DNA of 64,000 nt, taken from the NCBI RefSeq assembly GCF_050563545.1, contig NZ_JBNXUM010000007.1, positions 62,001 through 126,000 of the forward strand, read 5' to 3'. The stretch comes from Falsiroseomonas sp050563545. GTDB taxonomy: Bacteria; Pseudomonadota; Alphaproteobacteria; Acetobacterales; Acetobacteraceae. The translations under genes were made by a program, and so were the position numbers. The notes below the pieces were generated by a model. The model was given only the letters and a program-made list of their open reading frames with translations, was not told the DNA's origin and did no database searches. Positions 17,366 to 26,007 of this stretch are shown here, one piece after another. Every line of letters starts with the position of its first letter. Position 1 is the stretch's first letter.

Positions 17366-18678
17366 GCATGCAGCCTCCCCTTGGCTGGCCTGGCATCGTG
17401 AGGCTCGGCCTGGTGCAGACGTCGCTGGGCGCGATCGTCGTGCTGACGACCGCGGCGCTGAACCGCGTGATGGTGGTGGAGCACGCGCTGCCTGCGATGC
17501 TGCCGGGCGCGCTGGTGGCGCTTCACTATGCCGTGCAGATGCTGCGGCCGAGGCTCGGCCATGGCTCCGACCAGGGTGGTCGGCGCACGCCCTGGATCAT
17601 CGGCGGCATGGCGGTGCTGGCACTCGGCGGCGTGCTGGCGGCGGCGGCGACGGCCTGGATGGGCACGGCGCTGATCCCCGGGATCCTGCTCGCCGTGCTG
17701 GCCTTCCTGCTGGTGGGCCTGGGCGTCGGGGCGGCGGGGACGTCGCTGCTGGTGCTGCTGGCCGCACGCGTCGCGCCGCAGCGCAAGCCGGCGGCGGCTT
17801 CCATCGTCTGGATCATGATGATCGCGGGCTTCGTGGTGACGACCGCGACGACGGGACGGCTGCTTGACCCGTATTCGCCGGAGCGGCTGGTGGCAGTCAC
17901 CGCCGCCGTCTCGGCCATCGCCTTCCTCGTCAGCCTGCTGGCCGTGGCCGGCGTCGAGGGCAGCCGCGCGGCGCGGCGCGAAGCCTCCGCGCCCTCGGCC
18001 TTCCTGCCGGCGCTGCGCGAGGTCTGGTCGGAGCCGGTGGCGCGGCACTTCACCATCTTTGTCTTCGTCTCGATGCTGGCCTACAGCGCGCAGGACTTGA
18101 TCCTGGAGCCCTTCGCCGGCGCGGTCTTCGGCATGACGCTCGGCGAATCCACGCGGCTGTCCTCGGTCCAGCATGGCGGGGTGCTGGCGGGGATGATCCT
18201 GATCGCGGTGGTGGGGAGCCTCGCGAAGGGTGGGCTGCGTGCGCTGCGCTGCTGGATCGTCGGCGGCTGCGGCGTGGCCTTCCTCGTGCTGCTGTCGCTC
18301 GCCTTCGCGCATCAATCCGCCGAGTCCTATCCGCTCCGCGCGGCCTGCTTCGCGCTCGGCATGGCGAACGGCGCCTTCGCCGCGGCCGCCATCGCCGCCA
18401 TGATGCAGTTGGTCAATGCGGGCCGGCCAGGGCGAGAGGGCGTGCGGATGGGCCTGTTCGGCGCGGCGCAGGCGATCGCCTTCGGGCTCGGCGGCTTCCT
18501 CGGCACGGCGATGCTGGACGTCGGCCGCATCGCCACCGGCAGCACGGTCGGCGGCTACGCCCTGGTGTTCCTGGGCGACGCAGCGCTGTTCCTGGCCTCG
18601 GCCTGGCTGGCGCTGCGCATCGGGCAAGCGGCGCGGGCGCCTTCGCGCTACCCCGGCGCCGCCGCGGCGGCTTCGTGA
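17362..18678 (+). CDS. BCD-family MFS protein (ORF428/PucC-like) in the bchG-bchP operon
   Basis: This 438-residue, 12-helix protein is of the bacteriochlorophyll delivery (PucC/LhaA) family. It has the family entry LNRVMVVEHALPAMLPGAL and the internal AYSAQDLILEPFAGAVFG. It occupies the position of R. capsulatus ORF428 between bchG and bchP. Its likely role is handling freshly esterified pigment, but the exact job of this branch is not settled. The start ATG overlaps the bchG stop. An open frame extending far upstream is a shadow of bchG. Confidence 0.9.
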   Translation: MSMQPPLGWPGIVRLGLVQTSLGAIVVLTTAALNRVMVVEHALPAMLPGALVALHYAVQMLRPRLGHGSDQGGRRTPWIIGGMAVLALGGVLAAAATAWMGTALIPGILLAVLAFLLVGLGVGAAGTSLLVLLAARVAPQRKPAAASIVWIMMIAGFVVTTATTGRLLDPYSPERLVAVTAAVSAIAFLVSLLAVAGVEGSRAARREASAPSAFLPALREVWSEPVARHFTIFVFVSMLAYSAQDLILEPFAGAVFGMTLGESTRLSSVQHGGVLAGMILIAVVGSLAKGGLRALRCWIVGGCGVAFLVLLSLAFAHQSAESYPLRAACFALGMANGAFAAAAIAAMMQLVNAGRPGREGVRMGLFGAAQAIAFGLGGFLGTAMLDVGRIATGSTVGGYALVFLGDAALFLASAWLALRIGQAARAPSRYPGAAAAAS

Positions 18679-18692
18679 CGGAGGACAGCGGC

Positions 18693-19892
18693 ATGACGAC
18701 CCAGACCTTCGATGTCGTGGTGGTGGGCGGCGGGCCTTCGGGCGCGACCTGCGCGCACGACCTCGCGCGCCAGGGCCGCAGCGTGCTGCTGCTCGACAAG
18801 GCAGGGCGCATCAAGCCCTGCGGCGGCGCAATCCCGCCGCGGCTGATACGCGACTTCGACATCCCCGCGCATCTTCTGGTGGCGCGCATCACCTCCGCCC
18901 GCATGGTCTCGCCTTCCGACAAGGAAGTGGACATGCCGATCGACACCGGCGGCTTCGTCGGCATGGTGGACCGCGAGGATTTCGACGAGTTCCTGCGGAT
19001 TCGCGCCGCCGAATCCGGTGCGACGCGCGCAACCGGCAGCTTCGAGAACCTGGCCCGCGATCCCGACGGCACCGCTGTCGTGGAGTATCGCGCGAAGGGC
19101 GCGCCCGACGATGCGCCACTGACCCGCGCGCGCGCCAGGCTCGTCATCGGCGCGGACGGCGCGCGCAGCCAGGTCGGCCGACAGGCCGTGCCGGGCGCCG
19201 ACAAGGTGAAGTGCGTTTTCGCCTATCATGAGATCGTCGAGGCGCCGAAGAACGAGGTGCCGAGCTACGACGCTGACCGCTGCGACGTCTACTACCAGGG
19301 CAAGCTGTCGCCCGATTTCTATGCCTGGATCTTCCCGCATGGCGACAAGGTCAGCATCGGCACGGGCTCGATGCACAAGGGCTTCTCGTTGCGCGGCTCC
19401 GTCGCCGACCTGCGGAAGGCCACCGGCTTCGACAAGCTCCGCACCATCCGCCACGAAGGCGCGCCGATCCCGCTGAAGCCGCTGAGGAAGTGGGACAACG
19501 GCCGCGACGTGCTGCTGGCGGGCGATGCCGCGGGCGTCGTCGCGCCGGCCTCCGGCGAGGGAATCTACTACGCCATGCTCGGCGGACGCCTGGCGGCCGA
19601 GGCGGCCGAGGAGTTCTGCCGCAGCGGCAGCCCCGCCGCGCTCGGCCTGGCGCGGAAGCGCTTCATGAAGCAGCACGGGCGCGTCTTCTGGGTGCTCGGG
19701 ATCATGCAGTACTTCTGGTACTCGTCGGACAAGCGCCGCGAGAAGTTCGTCAAGATCTGCGAGGACAAGGACGTCCAGCGCCTGACCTGGCAGAGCTACA
19801 TGAACAAGGAACTCGTGCGCCGCGATCCCCTGGCGCACGTGAAGATCTTCTTCAAGGACATGGCCCACCTGCTGGGCTTCGCGCGGGCATGA
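18693..19892 (+). CDS. bchP: Geranylgeranyl reductase BchP
   Basis: BchP reduces the geranylgeranyl tail of bacteriochlorophyll to phytyl using NADPH. The 399-residue flavoprotein has the N-terminal FAD fold VVVVGGGPSGATCAHDL, the family signature KPCGGAIPPRL, and the GD motif LLAGDAAGVVAPASGEGI. I chose ATG 18693 with GGAGG 8 nt upstream; a GTG at 18675 overlapping the previous stop would add six residues. It is probably the last pigment gene of this operon. Confidence 0.96.
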   Translation: MTTQTFDVVVVGGGPSGATCAHDLARQGRSVLLLDKAGRIKPCGGAIPPRLIRDFDIPAHLLVARITSARMVSPSDKEVDMPIDTGGFVGMVDREDFDEFLRIRAAESGATRATGSFENLARDPDGTAVVEYRAKGAPDDAPLTRARARLVIGADGARSQVGRQAVPGADKVKCVFAYHEIVEAPKNEVPSYDADRCDVYYQGKLSPDFYAWIFPHGDKVSIGTGSMHKGFSLRGSVADLRKATGFDKLRTIRHEGAPIPLKPLRKWDNGRDVLLAGDAAGVVAPASGEGIYYAMLGGRLAAEAAEEFCRSGSPAALGLARKRFMKQHGRVFWVLGIMQYFWYSSDKRREKFVKICEDKDVQRLTWQSYMNKELVRRDPLAHVKIFFKDMAHLLGFARA

Positions 19893-19920
19893 CCGGCGCG
19901 AGAAGCGGAGCGATCACCGC

Positions 19921-20955
19921 ATGAACCTCTCCTCCCTCGACGCGCCGCTGCAGCAGCTGCGCCCCACAGGCGTGGGCAGCCCGCATCGGCACGTCGTCTC
20001 GCGCAGCCTGCCGCTGAAGGTGGGCACGCGGGGCTCGCCGCTCGCGCTGTGGCAGACTCGGCACTTCCTGTCGCTGATCAATGCGGTCTGCCCCGTGATG
20101 GCCGACATGCCCTCGCCCTTCGAGGAGAGCGTGATCTCCACCGCGGGCGATCGTGAGCAGGACAAGCGGCTCGCCGATATCGGCGGCAAGGGCCTGTTCG
20201 CCAAGGAGATCCATGAGGCGTTGGCCGATGGCCGGGTGGATTTCGCGGTCCACAGCCTGAAGGACCTTGAGACCGAGTTGCCGCCCGGCATCGTGCTGGC
20301 CTGCACGCTGCGGCGCGAGGATTCGCGGGATGCCATCGTGCTGGGGCCGGCGTGTCATGCGGCATGCGAGGATGATCCTTTCGCCTGCCTGCCGCGCGGC
20401 GCGATGGTCGGCACCGCCTCGGTCCGGCGGCAGAGCCAGCTGCTGCACGCGAGGCCCGACCTGTCGGTCGAGGTGATCCGCGGCAATGTCGGATCGCGCC
20501 TGGCCAAGGTGCGGGCGGAAGGCGGGCCGCAGGCCTCGCTGCTGGCGCTGGCCGGCCTGCGGCGGCTCGGGATGGCGCATGAGGCGGGCCAGGTGCTCGA
20601 CCCCGAGGTCATGGTGCCCGCGGCCTGCCAGGGCATCGTCGGCGTCACCGTGCGCGCGGACGACGTGGAGCTGCGCGAGCTGCTGTCGCTGATCGAATGC
20701 CGCCAGGCCGCGGTCGCGGCGCAGGCGGAACGCGCGCTGCTGGCGGAGCTCGACGGGTCCTGCCGGACGCCGATCGGGGGGCATGCGAGGCTGCTGGACG
20801 AGGGCCAGGTGGAGCTGACGGGATTGGTCGCGCGCGCCGACGGGTCCTTCCTGCTGAAGCGCAGGCTGCGCGGCGCGGCGGCGGATGCCGCGCGGATGGG
20901 CCGGGAGCTCGGCGACAGCCTGCGCCGGGACAGCCCGGCGGACGTGTTCGGCTGA
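19921..20955 (+). CDS. hemC: Hydroxymethylbilane synthase (porphobilinogen deaminase) HemC
   Basis: HemC joins four porphobilinogens into hydroxymethylbilane, the common precursor of heme, siroheme, B12 and bacteriochlorophyll. The 344-residue protein shows the catalytic aspartate in HSLKD (D115), the SVRRQSQLL block, and C281 in LDGSCRTPIGG, which carries the dipyrromethane cofactor. About 30 residues precede the usual family start (LKVGTRGSPLALWQT), so translation may begin later, but the ATG at 19921 is the only convincing one. It lies 28 nt after bchP and may be cotranscribed with the pigment genes. Confidence 0.95.
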   Translation: MNLSSLDAPLQQLRPTGVGSPHRHVVSRSLPLKVGTRGSPLALWQTRHFLSLINAVCPVMADMPSPFEESVISTAGDREQDKRLADIGGKGLFAKEIHEALADGRVDFAVHSLKDLETELPPGIVLACTLRREDSRDAIVLGPACHAACEDDPFACLPRGAMVGTASVRRQSQLLHARPDLSVEVIRGNVGSRLAKVRAEGGPQASLLALAGLRRLGMAHEAGQVLDPEVMVPAACQGIVGVTVRADDVELRELLSLIECRQAAVAAQAERALLAELDGSCRTPIGGHARLLDEGQVELTGLVARADGSFLLKRRLRGAAADAARMGRELGDSLRRDSPADVFG

Positions 20956-21103
20956 AACCGTCGGCGCGACAATCGAAACATTGAGACCGCCGCGGCGCAG
21001 TGGCGCGCCGCATTGGAAACGGGCTGCGAAGTCGCGGTGAAACGGCTGGGTGCGACAAGGGGTCATCGGCGCTTGCGCCAGGAACCCCTGAAGGACCACC
21101 CCG

Positions 21104-21277
21104 ATGACCCGCCTCGCCTGCTCCGCCGTCCTGCTGGTAATGGCTCTCCTCGCCCCGGCCCAGGCCGGTATCCGGCCCTACACCGGCCCCTTCCCGCCGG
21201 AGCCCCTGGCGTCCGAGACCTGTCCCCTGGCCACGCCGGACGGGCCCGTCCCGGTGGAGCGCGGGGCCTGCCGCTAA
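21104..21277 (+). CDS. Small exported peptide with two cysteines
   Basis: This 57-residue ORF starts at an ATG preceded by AAGGA 8 nt upstream. Residues 1-21 form a clear Sec signal peptide (MTRLACSAVLLVMALLAPAQA) ending in an AxA site. The mature peptide of about 36 residues is Pro-rich and has two cysteines (SETCPLAT and the near-terminal GACR) that could form a disulfide. I do not recognise a family. It is convergent with the next gene, with 4 nt between the stops. The 148 nt upstream contain no obvious promoter. Confidence 0.6.
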   Translation: MTRLACSAVLLVMALLAPAQAGIRPYTGPFPPEPLASETCPLATPDGPVPVERGACR

Positions 21278-21281
21278 AGGC

Positions 21282-22190
21282 TCAGCCGAGCGCTTCCCCG
21301 CGCAGCGACAGGTCGAGATAGCGTAAGGGATCGTCGAGGTGCCGCGCCGGCACGCCGTAGCGGCTGCGCAGCGCGAGCACGGTCCGCATCCCGTCCTCGT
21401 CCACCCGGAGGTCGCGGAAGATCCCCCGCACGGGGTCCAGCAGCGCCGCCGCCGCGCAGGACGCCACGGCGGGCGCCATCCGCATGCGCTGCTGGAGCAG
21501 CGCAGTTGCCCCCGCCGGCTCCGCCGCGAGCCAGGCCAGGCTGTCCCGGAAGCCGCGCATGAAGCCGACCAGCGCCGCGCGGCGCGACACCACTGTCCCG
21601 CGGCGCACCGCGCCGACAATGCCCTGATAGGGACCGATCACGTCGTTCGCGCGCGCAAGGCGCCGGCAGCCCGCGGCCTCCGCCGCCAGGTCGAGCGGCG
21701 TGTTGAGCAGCGTCGCGGCCTGCTCGCCGGCGGTCAGCGCGCCCAGGCGCTGCGCGCCGCCGCCGACCGCGACCCAGTGCACGCGGTATGCGACGCCTGC
21801 ATGTCCGAGCATCTCCTTCAGCACGAAGGCGAAGCCGGTGGTCATGGCATCCACCGCGACCTTGCGGCCGGCCAGCGCGGGCAGGTCGGCCACATCGGCC
21901 TGCGCCATGACGTTCAGCATGCCGTCATCCACGCCGAACAGGGCGACGAAGTCGGCGGTGCCGGGCAGTTCCGCCTCGCCCTGCCCTTCGTCGTAAGCGA
22001 CGATGTTGTCCACCGCCGTCAGCGCGAGGTCGAAGCGGCCGTCGAACAGGTCGCGCGCCATCGCCCGCGAGTTCGGGGTGATCTCGACCGAGACCTCGAT
22101 GCCGTGGCGGGCGAAAAGACCCTGCTCCTGCCCGGCCCAGAGCGGCAGGTTGGACGCGCCCGCGAAGGCGACGACGCGGATCGCGTCCAT
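21282..22190 (-). CDS. ABC-type substrate-binding-like protein (SsuA/ThiY fold), no signal peptide
   Basis: This 302-residue protein resembles the NMT1/SsuA-like periplasmic binding proteins: it begins with a beta strand and the phrase GASNLPLWAGQEQGLFARHGIEV, typical of the mature N-terminus of that family. No signal peptide is encoded, and there are no permease or ATPase genes nearby. It may be a cytoplasmic sensor or enzyme-like relative, or the start may be missed. It is the last gene of the seven-gene operon, 9 nt after the Bug-type protein. Confidence 0.75.
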   Translation of the reverse strand: MDAIRVVAFAGASNLPLWAGQEQGLFARHGIEVSVEITPNSRAMARDLFDGRFDLALTAVDNIVAYDEGQGEAELPGTADFVALFGVDDGMLNVMAQADVADLPALAGRKVAVDAMTTGFAFVLKEMLGHAGVAYRVHWVAVGGGAQRLGALTAGEQAATLLNTPLDLAAEAAGCRRLARANDVIGPYQGIVGAVRRGTVVSRRAALVGFMRGFRDSLAWLAAEPAGATALLQQRMRMAPAVASCAAAALLDPVRGIFRDLRVDEDGMRTVLALRSRYGVPARHLDDPLRYLDLSLRGEALG

Positions 22191-22199
22191 CGCGGGATT

Positions 22200-23177
22200 T
22201 CAGTCCGCGAACTGGCCCGCCGCCTGCAGCACGGGCCGCCAGCGGTCGATCTCGGCCTCGAGGAAGGCGCGGTGCACGGCGGGGTTCACGCGCTCCAGCG
22301 GCTCCGGCGGGCTGGCGAGGTCGTTGAGGCGCGCGATCACCGTCGGATCCTGCACCGCGACGCGCAGCGCGCGGTTCAGGCGCTCGATCACCGGCGCCGG
22401 CGTGCCCTTCGGCGCGTACATGCCGTTCCAGATGCCGACCTCGAAGCCGGGCAGGCCGGCCTCGGCCGCGGTCGGGATCTCGGGCGCCTGCGGCAGTCGT
22501 GTCGCTGTCGTCATCGCGAGGCCGCGGATCCGGTTCTCCCGCACGAAGGGCAGGGAGGAGGTGGTCTGGTCGCAATAGACGTCGAGCCGGCCGGCCATCA
22601 GTTCGGGGAAGACGCCGCCCGATCCCGTGAAGGCGATGGGCGTGAAATTGATGCCGAGGGCGGCCTGCAGGAGCGTGCCGCAGAGCTGGCTAGCGGAGCC
22701 GAGGCCGACATTGGCCAGGTTCACGGCGTCGCGCCGTTCGCGCGCGAAGGCGATGAAGTCGGCCAGCGTGTTGCCCGCGAAGTTCGGCCGCACGGTGATG
22801 ACCATCGGTGTCGAGGTCACCAGGCCGAAGGGCTCGAGGTCCGTGATAGGGTTGTAGGGAAGCCGGCGATACAGCGTCGGCTGCGTGGCGAGGCCGATGT
22901 TGGTGTAGAGGATGGTGTGCCCGTCCGGGCGCGCCTGCACCACGCGCTGCACGCCGATGGTGCCGCCGCCGCCGCCCACGTTCTGCACGATGACGGGCTG
23001 GCCGAGATCGCGGCCCATCGCCTCGGCGACCATGCGGCCGACGATGTCGGTCGGGCCGCCCGCACCGAAGGGGATCACCAGCGTGACCTGCTGGTTCGGG
23101 AAGTTCTGCGCGACGGCGGGAGCGGCCAGGCCGGCCGCGCAGGCGGCGGCGAGAAGGCTGCGACGGGCAAGCTTCAT
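22200..23177 (-). CDS. Bug-type (TctC) tripartite tricarboxylate transporter binding protein
   Basis: A 325-residue periplasmic receptor of the Bug/TctC family, with a Sec signal peptide (residues 1-23, ending AVAQ) followed by family motifs VTLVIPFGAGGPTDIVGR, GGGGGTIG and YNPITDLEPFGLVT. These proteins bind carboxylated organic acids and often act without a nearby membrane partner (tctAB), as here. Position inside an aromatic-type catabolic operon suggests its ligand is the substrate or an intermediate of that pathway. Confidence 0.93.
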   Translation of the reverse strand: MKLARRSLLAAACAAGLAAPAVAQNFPNQQVTLVIPFGAGGPTDIVGRMVAEAMGRDLGQPVIVQNVGGGGGTIGVQRVVQARPDGHTILYTNIGLATQPTLYRRLPYNPITDLEPFGLVTSTPMVITVRPNFAGNTLADFIAFARERRDAVNLANVGLGSASQLCGTLLQAALGINFTPIAFTGSGGVFPELMAGRLDVYCDQTTSSLPFVRENRIRGLAMTTATRLPQAPEIPTAAEAGLPGFEVGIWNGMYAPKGTPAPVIERLNRALRVAVQDPTVIARLNDLASPPEPLERVNPAVHRAFLEAEIDRWRPVLQAAGQFAD

Positions 23178-23207
23178 TACGACGTTTCTCCTCTGTTGCG
23201 GCGTGTT

Positions 23208-23951
23208 CTAGCGGCCGCCGCCAATGTCCACCAGCGCGCCCGTCATGTAGTTCGCCGCCGGCGAAAGCAGGAACACCGCAAGGGCGGCGACCTCTTCCGG
23301 CTCGCCCGGGCGGCCGAGCGCGATCGGGGCCGTGATCTGCTTCAGCCGGTCGGCGCCGGCGCGGGCCTCGTGGCTTTCGGTGCGGATCACGCCGGGGCGG
23401 ACGCAGCAGACCCGGATGCCCGACTTGCCGACCTCGTTGGCGAGCCCGGCGGTGAAGCCGTCCACCGCGCCCTTGGCGGCGGCGTACATCACGCGGCCGG
23501 GCTGGCCGCCGAGCACGCTGGCGCGGCTGCCGATGTTGACGATGACGCCGCCTTCGCCGCCGCGATCGGTCGCCATGCGGCGCACCGCTTCCTTCGAACA
23601 GAAGACGGTGGTGCGGAGATTGCCGTCCATCATGCGGTCGTAGTCGGCCGCAGTGATGTCGGCGATCCTCGCCTCCGCGCTGCCGCCGGCGTTGTTCACC
23701 AGGCCCTTGACGCGCCCCAGCGCGTCGGCGGCGGAGAACAGCGCGGCGATGCCGGCCTCCGTCATGACATCGGCCTGGATTGCGCACGCCTGGCCGCCGG
23801 CGGCCTCGATCGCGCTGACGGTCTTCGCGGCGCTGTCGGCGTCGCGGGCGTAGTTCACGGCGACGATCCAGCCATCGGCCGCCGCGGCCTTCGCGATCGC
23901 AGCGCCGATGCCCCGGCCGGCGCCGGTGACGACCAATACGCCTCGGCTCAT
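23208..23951 (-). CDS. Short-chain dehydrogenase/reductase (FabG-like)
   Basis: A 247-residue NAD(P)-dependent oxidoreductase with the TGAGRGIG cofactor loop near the N-terminus, the NNAG motif, and a YxxxK catalytic pair in YAAAKGAVDGFT. The C-terminus MTGALVDIGGGR is typical of FabG-like SDRs. The start ATG at 23951 overlaps the stop of the BKACE gene (ATGA). Substrate is unknown; a hydroxy- or keto-acid intermediate of the operon's pathway is plausible. Confidence 0.92.
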   Translation of the reverse strand: MSRGVLVVTGAGRGIGAAIAKAAAADGWIVAVNYARDADSAAKTVSAIEAAGGQACAIQADVMTEAGIAALFSAADALGRVKGLVNNAGGSAEARIADITAADYDRMMDGNLRTTVFCSKEAVRRMATDRGGEGGVIVNIGSRASVLGGQPGRVMYAAAKGAVDGFTAGLANEVGKSGIRVCCVRPGVIRTESHEARAGADRLKQITAPIALGRPGEPEEVAALAVFLLSPAANYMTGALVDIGGGR

Positions 23952-24838
23952 CGCGACCAGCCACCCACCGAACCGAGTTCCGCGCGCGCTTCGGCCGCCG
24001 TCATGGGCTCGGCGCCGAATTCGCGCAGGATGCGCACGGCGCGCTCGACAAGCACCGTGTTGCTCGTCGCGAGCTCGCCCTTGTTGAGGTAGATGTTGTC
24101 CTCGAGCCCGACGCGCACATGCCCGCCCAGCAGCCAGGCCTGCGCCAGCATCGGGAACTCCATCCGCCCGATCGCGAAGGCCGCCCAGGGGCTGCCGGCG
24201 GGGATGATCGAACGCGCGTAGTTCAGCGTCTCCGGGTTCCAGTCGAAGCCGTAGCGGATGCCCATGCAGACCTGCCACAGGCACGGCCCCTTCAGCACGC
24301 CCTGGTCGATCAGCGACTTCGCCAGCGCGATGTCGCCGGAATCGAAGACCTCAAGCTCCGGGATCGTGCCGGCGGCGTAGATCAGCTCGGCCATGCGGGT
24401 GATGGACCAGGGCGTGTTCATCACCACGCCGGTGCCCGACCACATGCAGTTGCAGTCGAGCGTCGCGATCTCCGGCCTGAGGGCGACGATGTGCTCGACC
24501 CGCTGGTCCGGCGGCAGCAGCGTCGTGCCGGCTGCGGGCTTCCGCGGGTCCTCGCGGTCCGGCACGAAGCGCCCGCCGGGGCCCGTCGTCAGGTTGATCA
24601 CGACATCGGTGCCGGAGGAGCGGATGCGGTCCACGACCTCGCGGTAGAGGTCGAGCGACATCGAGGGCCTGCCCGTCTCGGGATCGCGCACATGGATGTG
24701 GGAGACCGCGGCGCCGGCCTTCGCCGCGTCGATCGCGGCATCGGCGATCTGCTTCGGTGTGATCGGCAGGTGGGGCGTCTGCTCCGGCGTCGTGATGTTG
24801 CCGGTGAGCGCGCAGGTCAGGATGTATTTCCGCTTCAC
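23948..24838 (-). CDS. BKACE family beta-keto acid cleavage enzyme
   Basis: A 296-residue member of the BKACE (DUF849) family, Zn-dependent enzymes that condense a beta-keto acid with acetyl-CoA and split it into acetoacetate and a new CoA ester. The Zn ligands H47 and H49 lie in SHIHVRDPETGRPS, and the C-terminal block NIYLNKGELATSN is characteristic. Founding member Kce works on 3-keto-5-aminohexanoate, but most family members have other substrates, so the substrate here is open. Its start overlaps the end of the YciI-like gene. Confidence 0.92.
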   Translation of the reverse strand: MKRKYILTCALTGNITTPEQTPHLPITPKQIADAAIDAAKAGAAVSHIHVRDPETGRPSMSLDLYREVVDRIRSSGTDVVINLTTGPGGRFVPDREDPRKPAAGTTLLPPDQRVEHIVALRPEIATLDCNCMWSGTGVVMNTPWSITRMAELIYAAGTIPELEVFDSGDIALAKSLIDQGVLKGPCLWQVCMGIRYGFDWNPETLNYARSIIPAGSPWAAFAIGRMEFPMLAQAWLLGGHVRVGLEDNIYLNKGELATSNTVLVERAVRILREFGAEPMTAAEARAELGSVGGWSR

Positions 24839-25146
24839 GCGGGCGTTCCTCCGAAGGCCGGCTTGCCGCGGGTGATGTCGCGGAAGCGGGTGATGATGAC
24901 GCGCTCGAACAAACCCGCCTTGGTGAAGGGGTCGCCGGCCGAAAAGGCTTCCGCCGCCGCGCGGTCCGGCACGTCCACGACGAAGACCGAGCCGATTGCC
25001 TTCGCATCGTCGTCCGTCACCTGCGGCCCGGCGAGCTTGATGTCCACCGGGCTGTTCTTGAGGTAGGCGCGGTGCTCGTCGTAATGCGCGTCGCGGATCG
25101 CCTGGCCGTCGGCGACCTGCGTGCAGTGGATCAGATACAGCGGCAT
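24835..25146 (-). CDS. YciI-family protein (possible isomerase-like)
   Basis: A 103-residue ferredoxin-fold protein of the YciI/YCII-related family, beginning MPLYLIHCTQ and with GPQVTDDDAKAIGSVFVVDV typical of the family. Relatives include muconolactone-isomerase-like proteins and enzymes of chloroaromatic breakdown. It lies next to an intradiol dioxygenase, whose stop overlaps its start (TGATG); that position suggests it acts on a ring-cleavage product, but this is inferred. Confidence 0.85.
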   Translation of the reverse strand: MPLYLIHCTQVADGQAIRDAHYDEHRAYLKNSPVDIKLAGPQVTDDDAKAIGSVFVVDVPDRAAAEAFSAGDPFTKAGLFERVIITRFRDITRGKPAFGGTPA

Positions 25147-25994
25147 CAGGCGGCGTCCTGTCGGGGGATGCGGAACTCGTATTCCAGTCGGGCGGGCCCG
25201 CCCGTCTTCTTCGCGGCGTCCCAGTCCGTCACCAGGCTCGCCTTCACGCCGAAGACCGCGTCGTCGTGGAGATACGGGTCGCCATCGCGGAAGATGTGGG
25301 TGATAAGGTCGCGGTAGCCCGGCTTCTTGATCCAGAAATGGACATGCGTTGGCCGCATCGGTCCGCGGCCCATCGCGGCCAGCACGCGCCCCACGGGCCC
25401 GTCATGCGGCACCGGGTAGGCCGACGGCATCACGGTGGGGAAAGCGATGACGCCGTCCTTCCCCGTGACGAAGCGGCCGCGCATGTTGTGCTCGTCGCCG
25501 AGCTGGCTGTCGTAGTAGCCATCGGGCGAGGTGTGCCAGACATCCACCTGCGCGCCTTCCAGCGGCTTGCCGGCCTCGTCGCAGATCTTCACCGCGACGT
25601 CGAGGGGCTCGCCCGCCACGCCGGGCGACATCTGCTGGCCGTTCTCCATGCGCGGCGGGTTCTCCCGGTGGAAGGGCCCGAGGACCGTGGTTTCCGACAC
25701 GCTGGCATGCGTGCGGTTGGCGATCGCGTCCACCAGCATGGAGACGCCGAGGATGTCGGAGAGCAGGATCACCTCCTGCCGCTTGTCGTCGCACCAGCGG
25801 CCGAGCTCGGACAGGAAGGCGACGCCCTGTTCCCATTCCTCCGGCGTCAGCTCGACCTCGCGGACGAAGTCGTGGACGTGGCGGATCAGCGCGGACATGA
25901 CCTTCTGCACGCGCGGGTTCGCGTCCGGGCGGATCCGCGCGAGCACCGCGTCGGTCAGGTTCTCCGCGGTATAGGTGATGTGGCCGTCGGTCAT
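25146..25994 (-). CDS. Intradiol ring-cleavage dioxygenase (hydroxyquinol/catechol 1,2-dioxygenase type)
   Basis: A 282-residue non-heme Fe(III) dioxygenase that opens the ring of catechol-type substrates between the two hydroxyls. An N-terminal helical dimerisation domain (residues 10-100) precedes the catalytic beta-sandwich. The four iron ligands are visible: Tyr 160/161 (DGYYDS), Tyr 193 (SAYPVP), His 217 and His 219 (PTHVHFWI). Overall layout is closest to hydroxyquinol 1,2-dioxygenases. No maleylacetate reductase or muconate cycloisomerase is present nearby, so the downstream route is unclear. Confidence 0.94.
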   Translation of the reverse strand: MTDGHITYTAENLTDAVLARIRPDANPRVQKVMSALIRHVHDFVREVELTPEEWEQGVAFLSELGRWCDDKRQEVILLSDILGVSMLVDAIANRTHASVSETTVLGPFHRENPPRMENGQQMSPGVAGEPLDVAVKICDEAGKPLEGAQVDVWHTSPDGYYDSQLGDEHNMRGRFVTGKDGVIAFPTVMPSAYPVPHDGPVGRVLAAMGRGPMRPTHVHFWIKKPGYRDLITHIFRDGDPYLHDDAVFGVKASLVTDWDAAKKTGGPARLEYEFRIPRQDAA

Positions 25995-26007
25995 GGGATG
26001 ATGCTCC

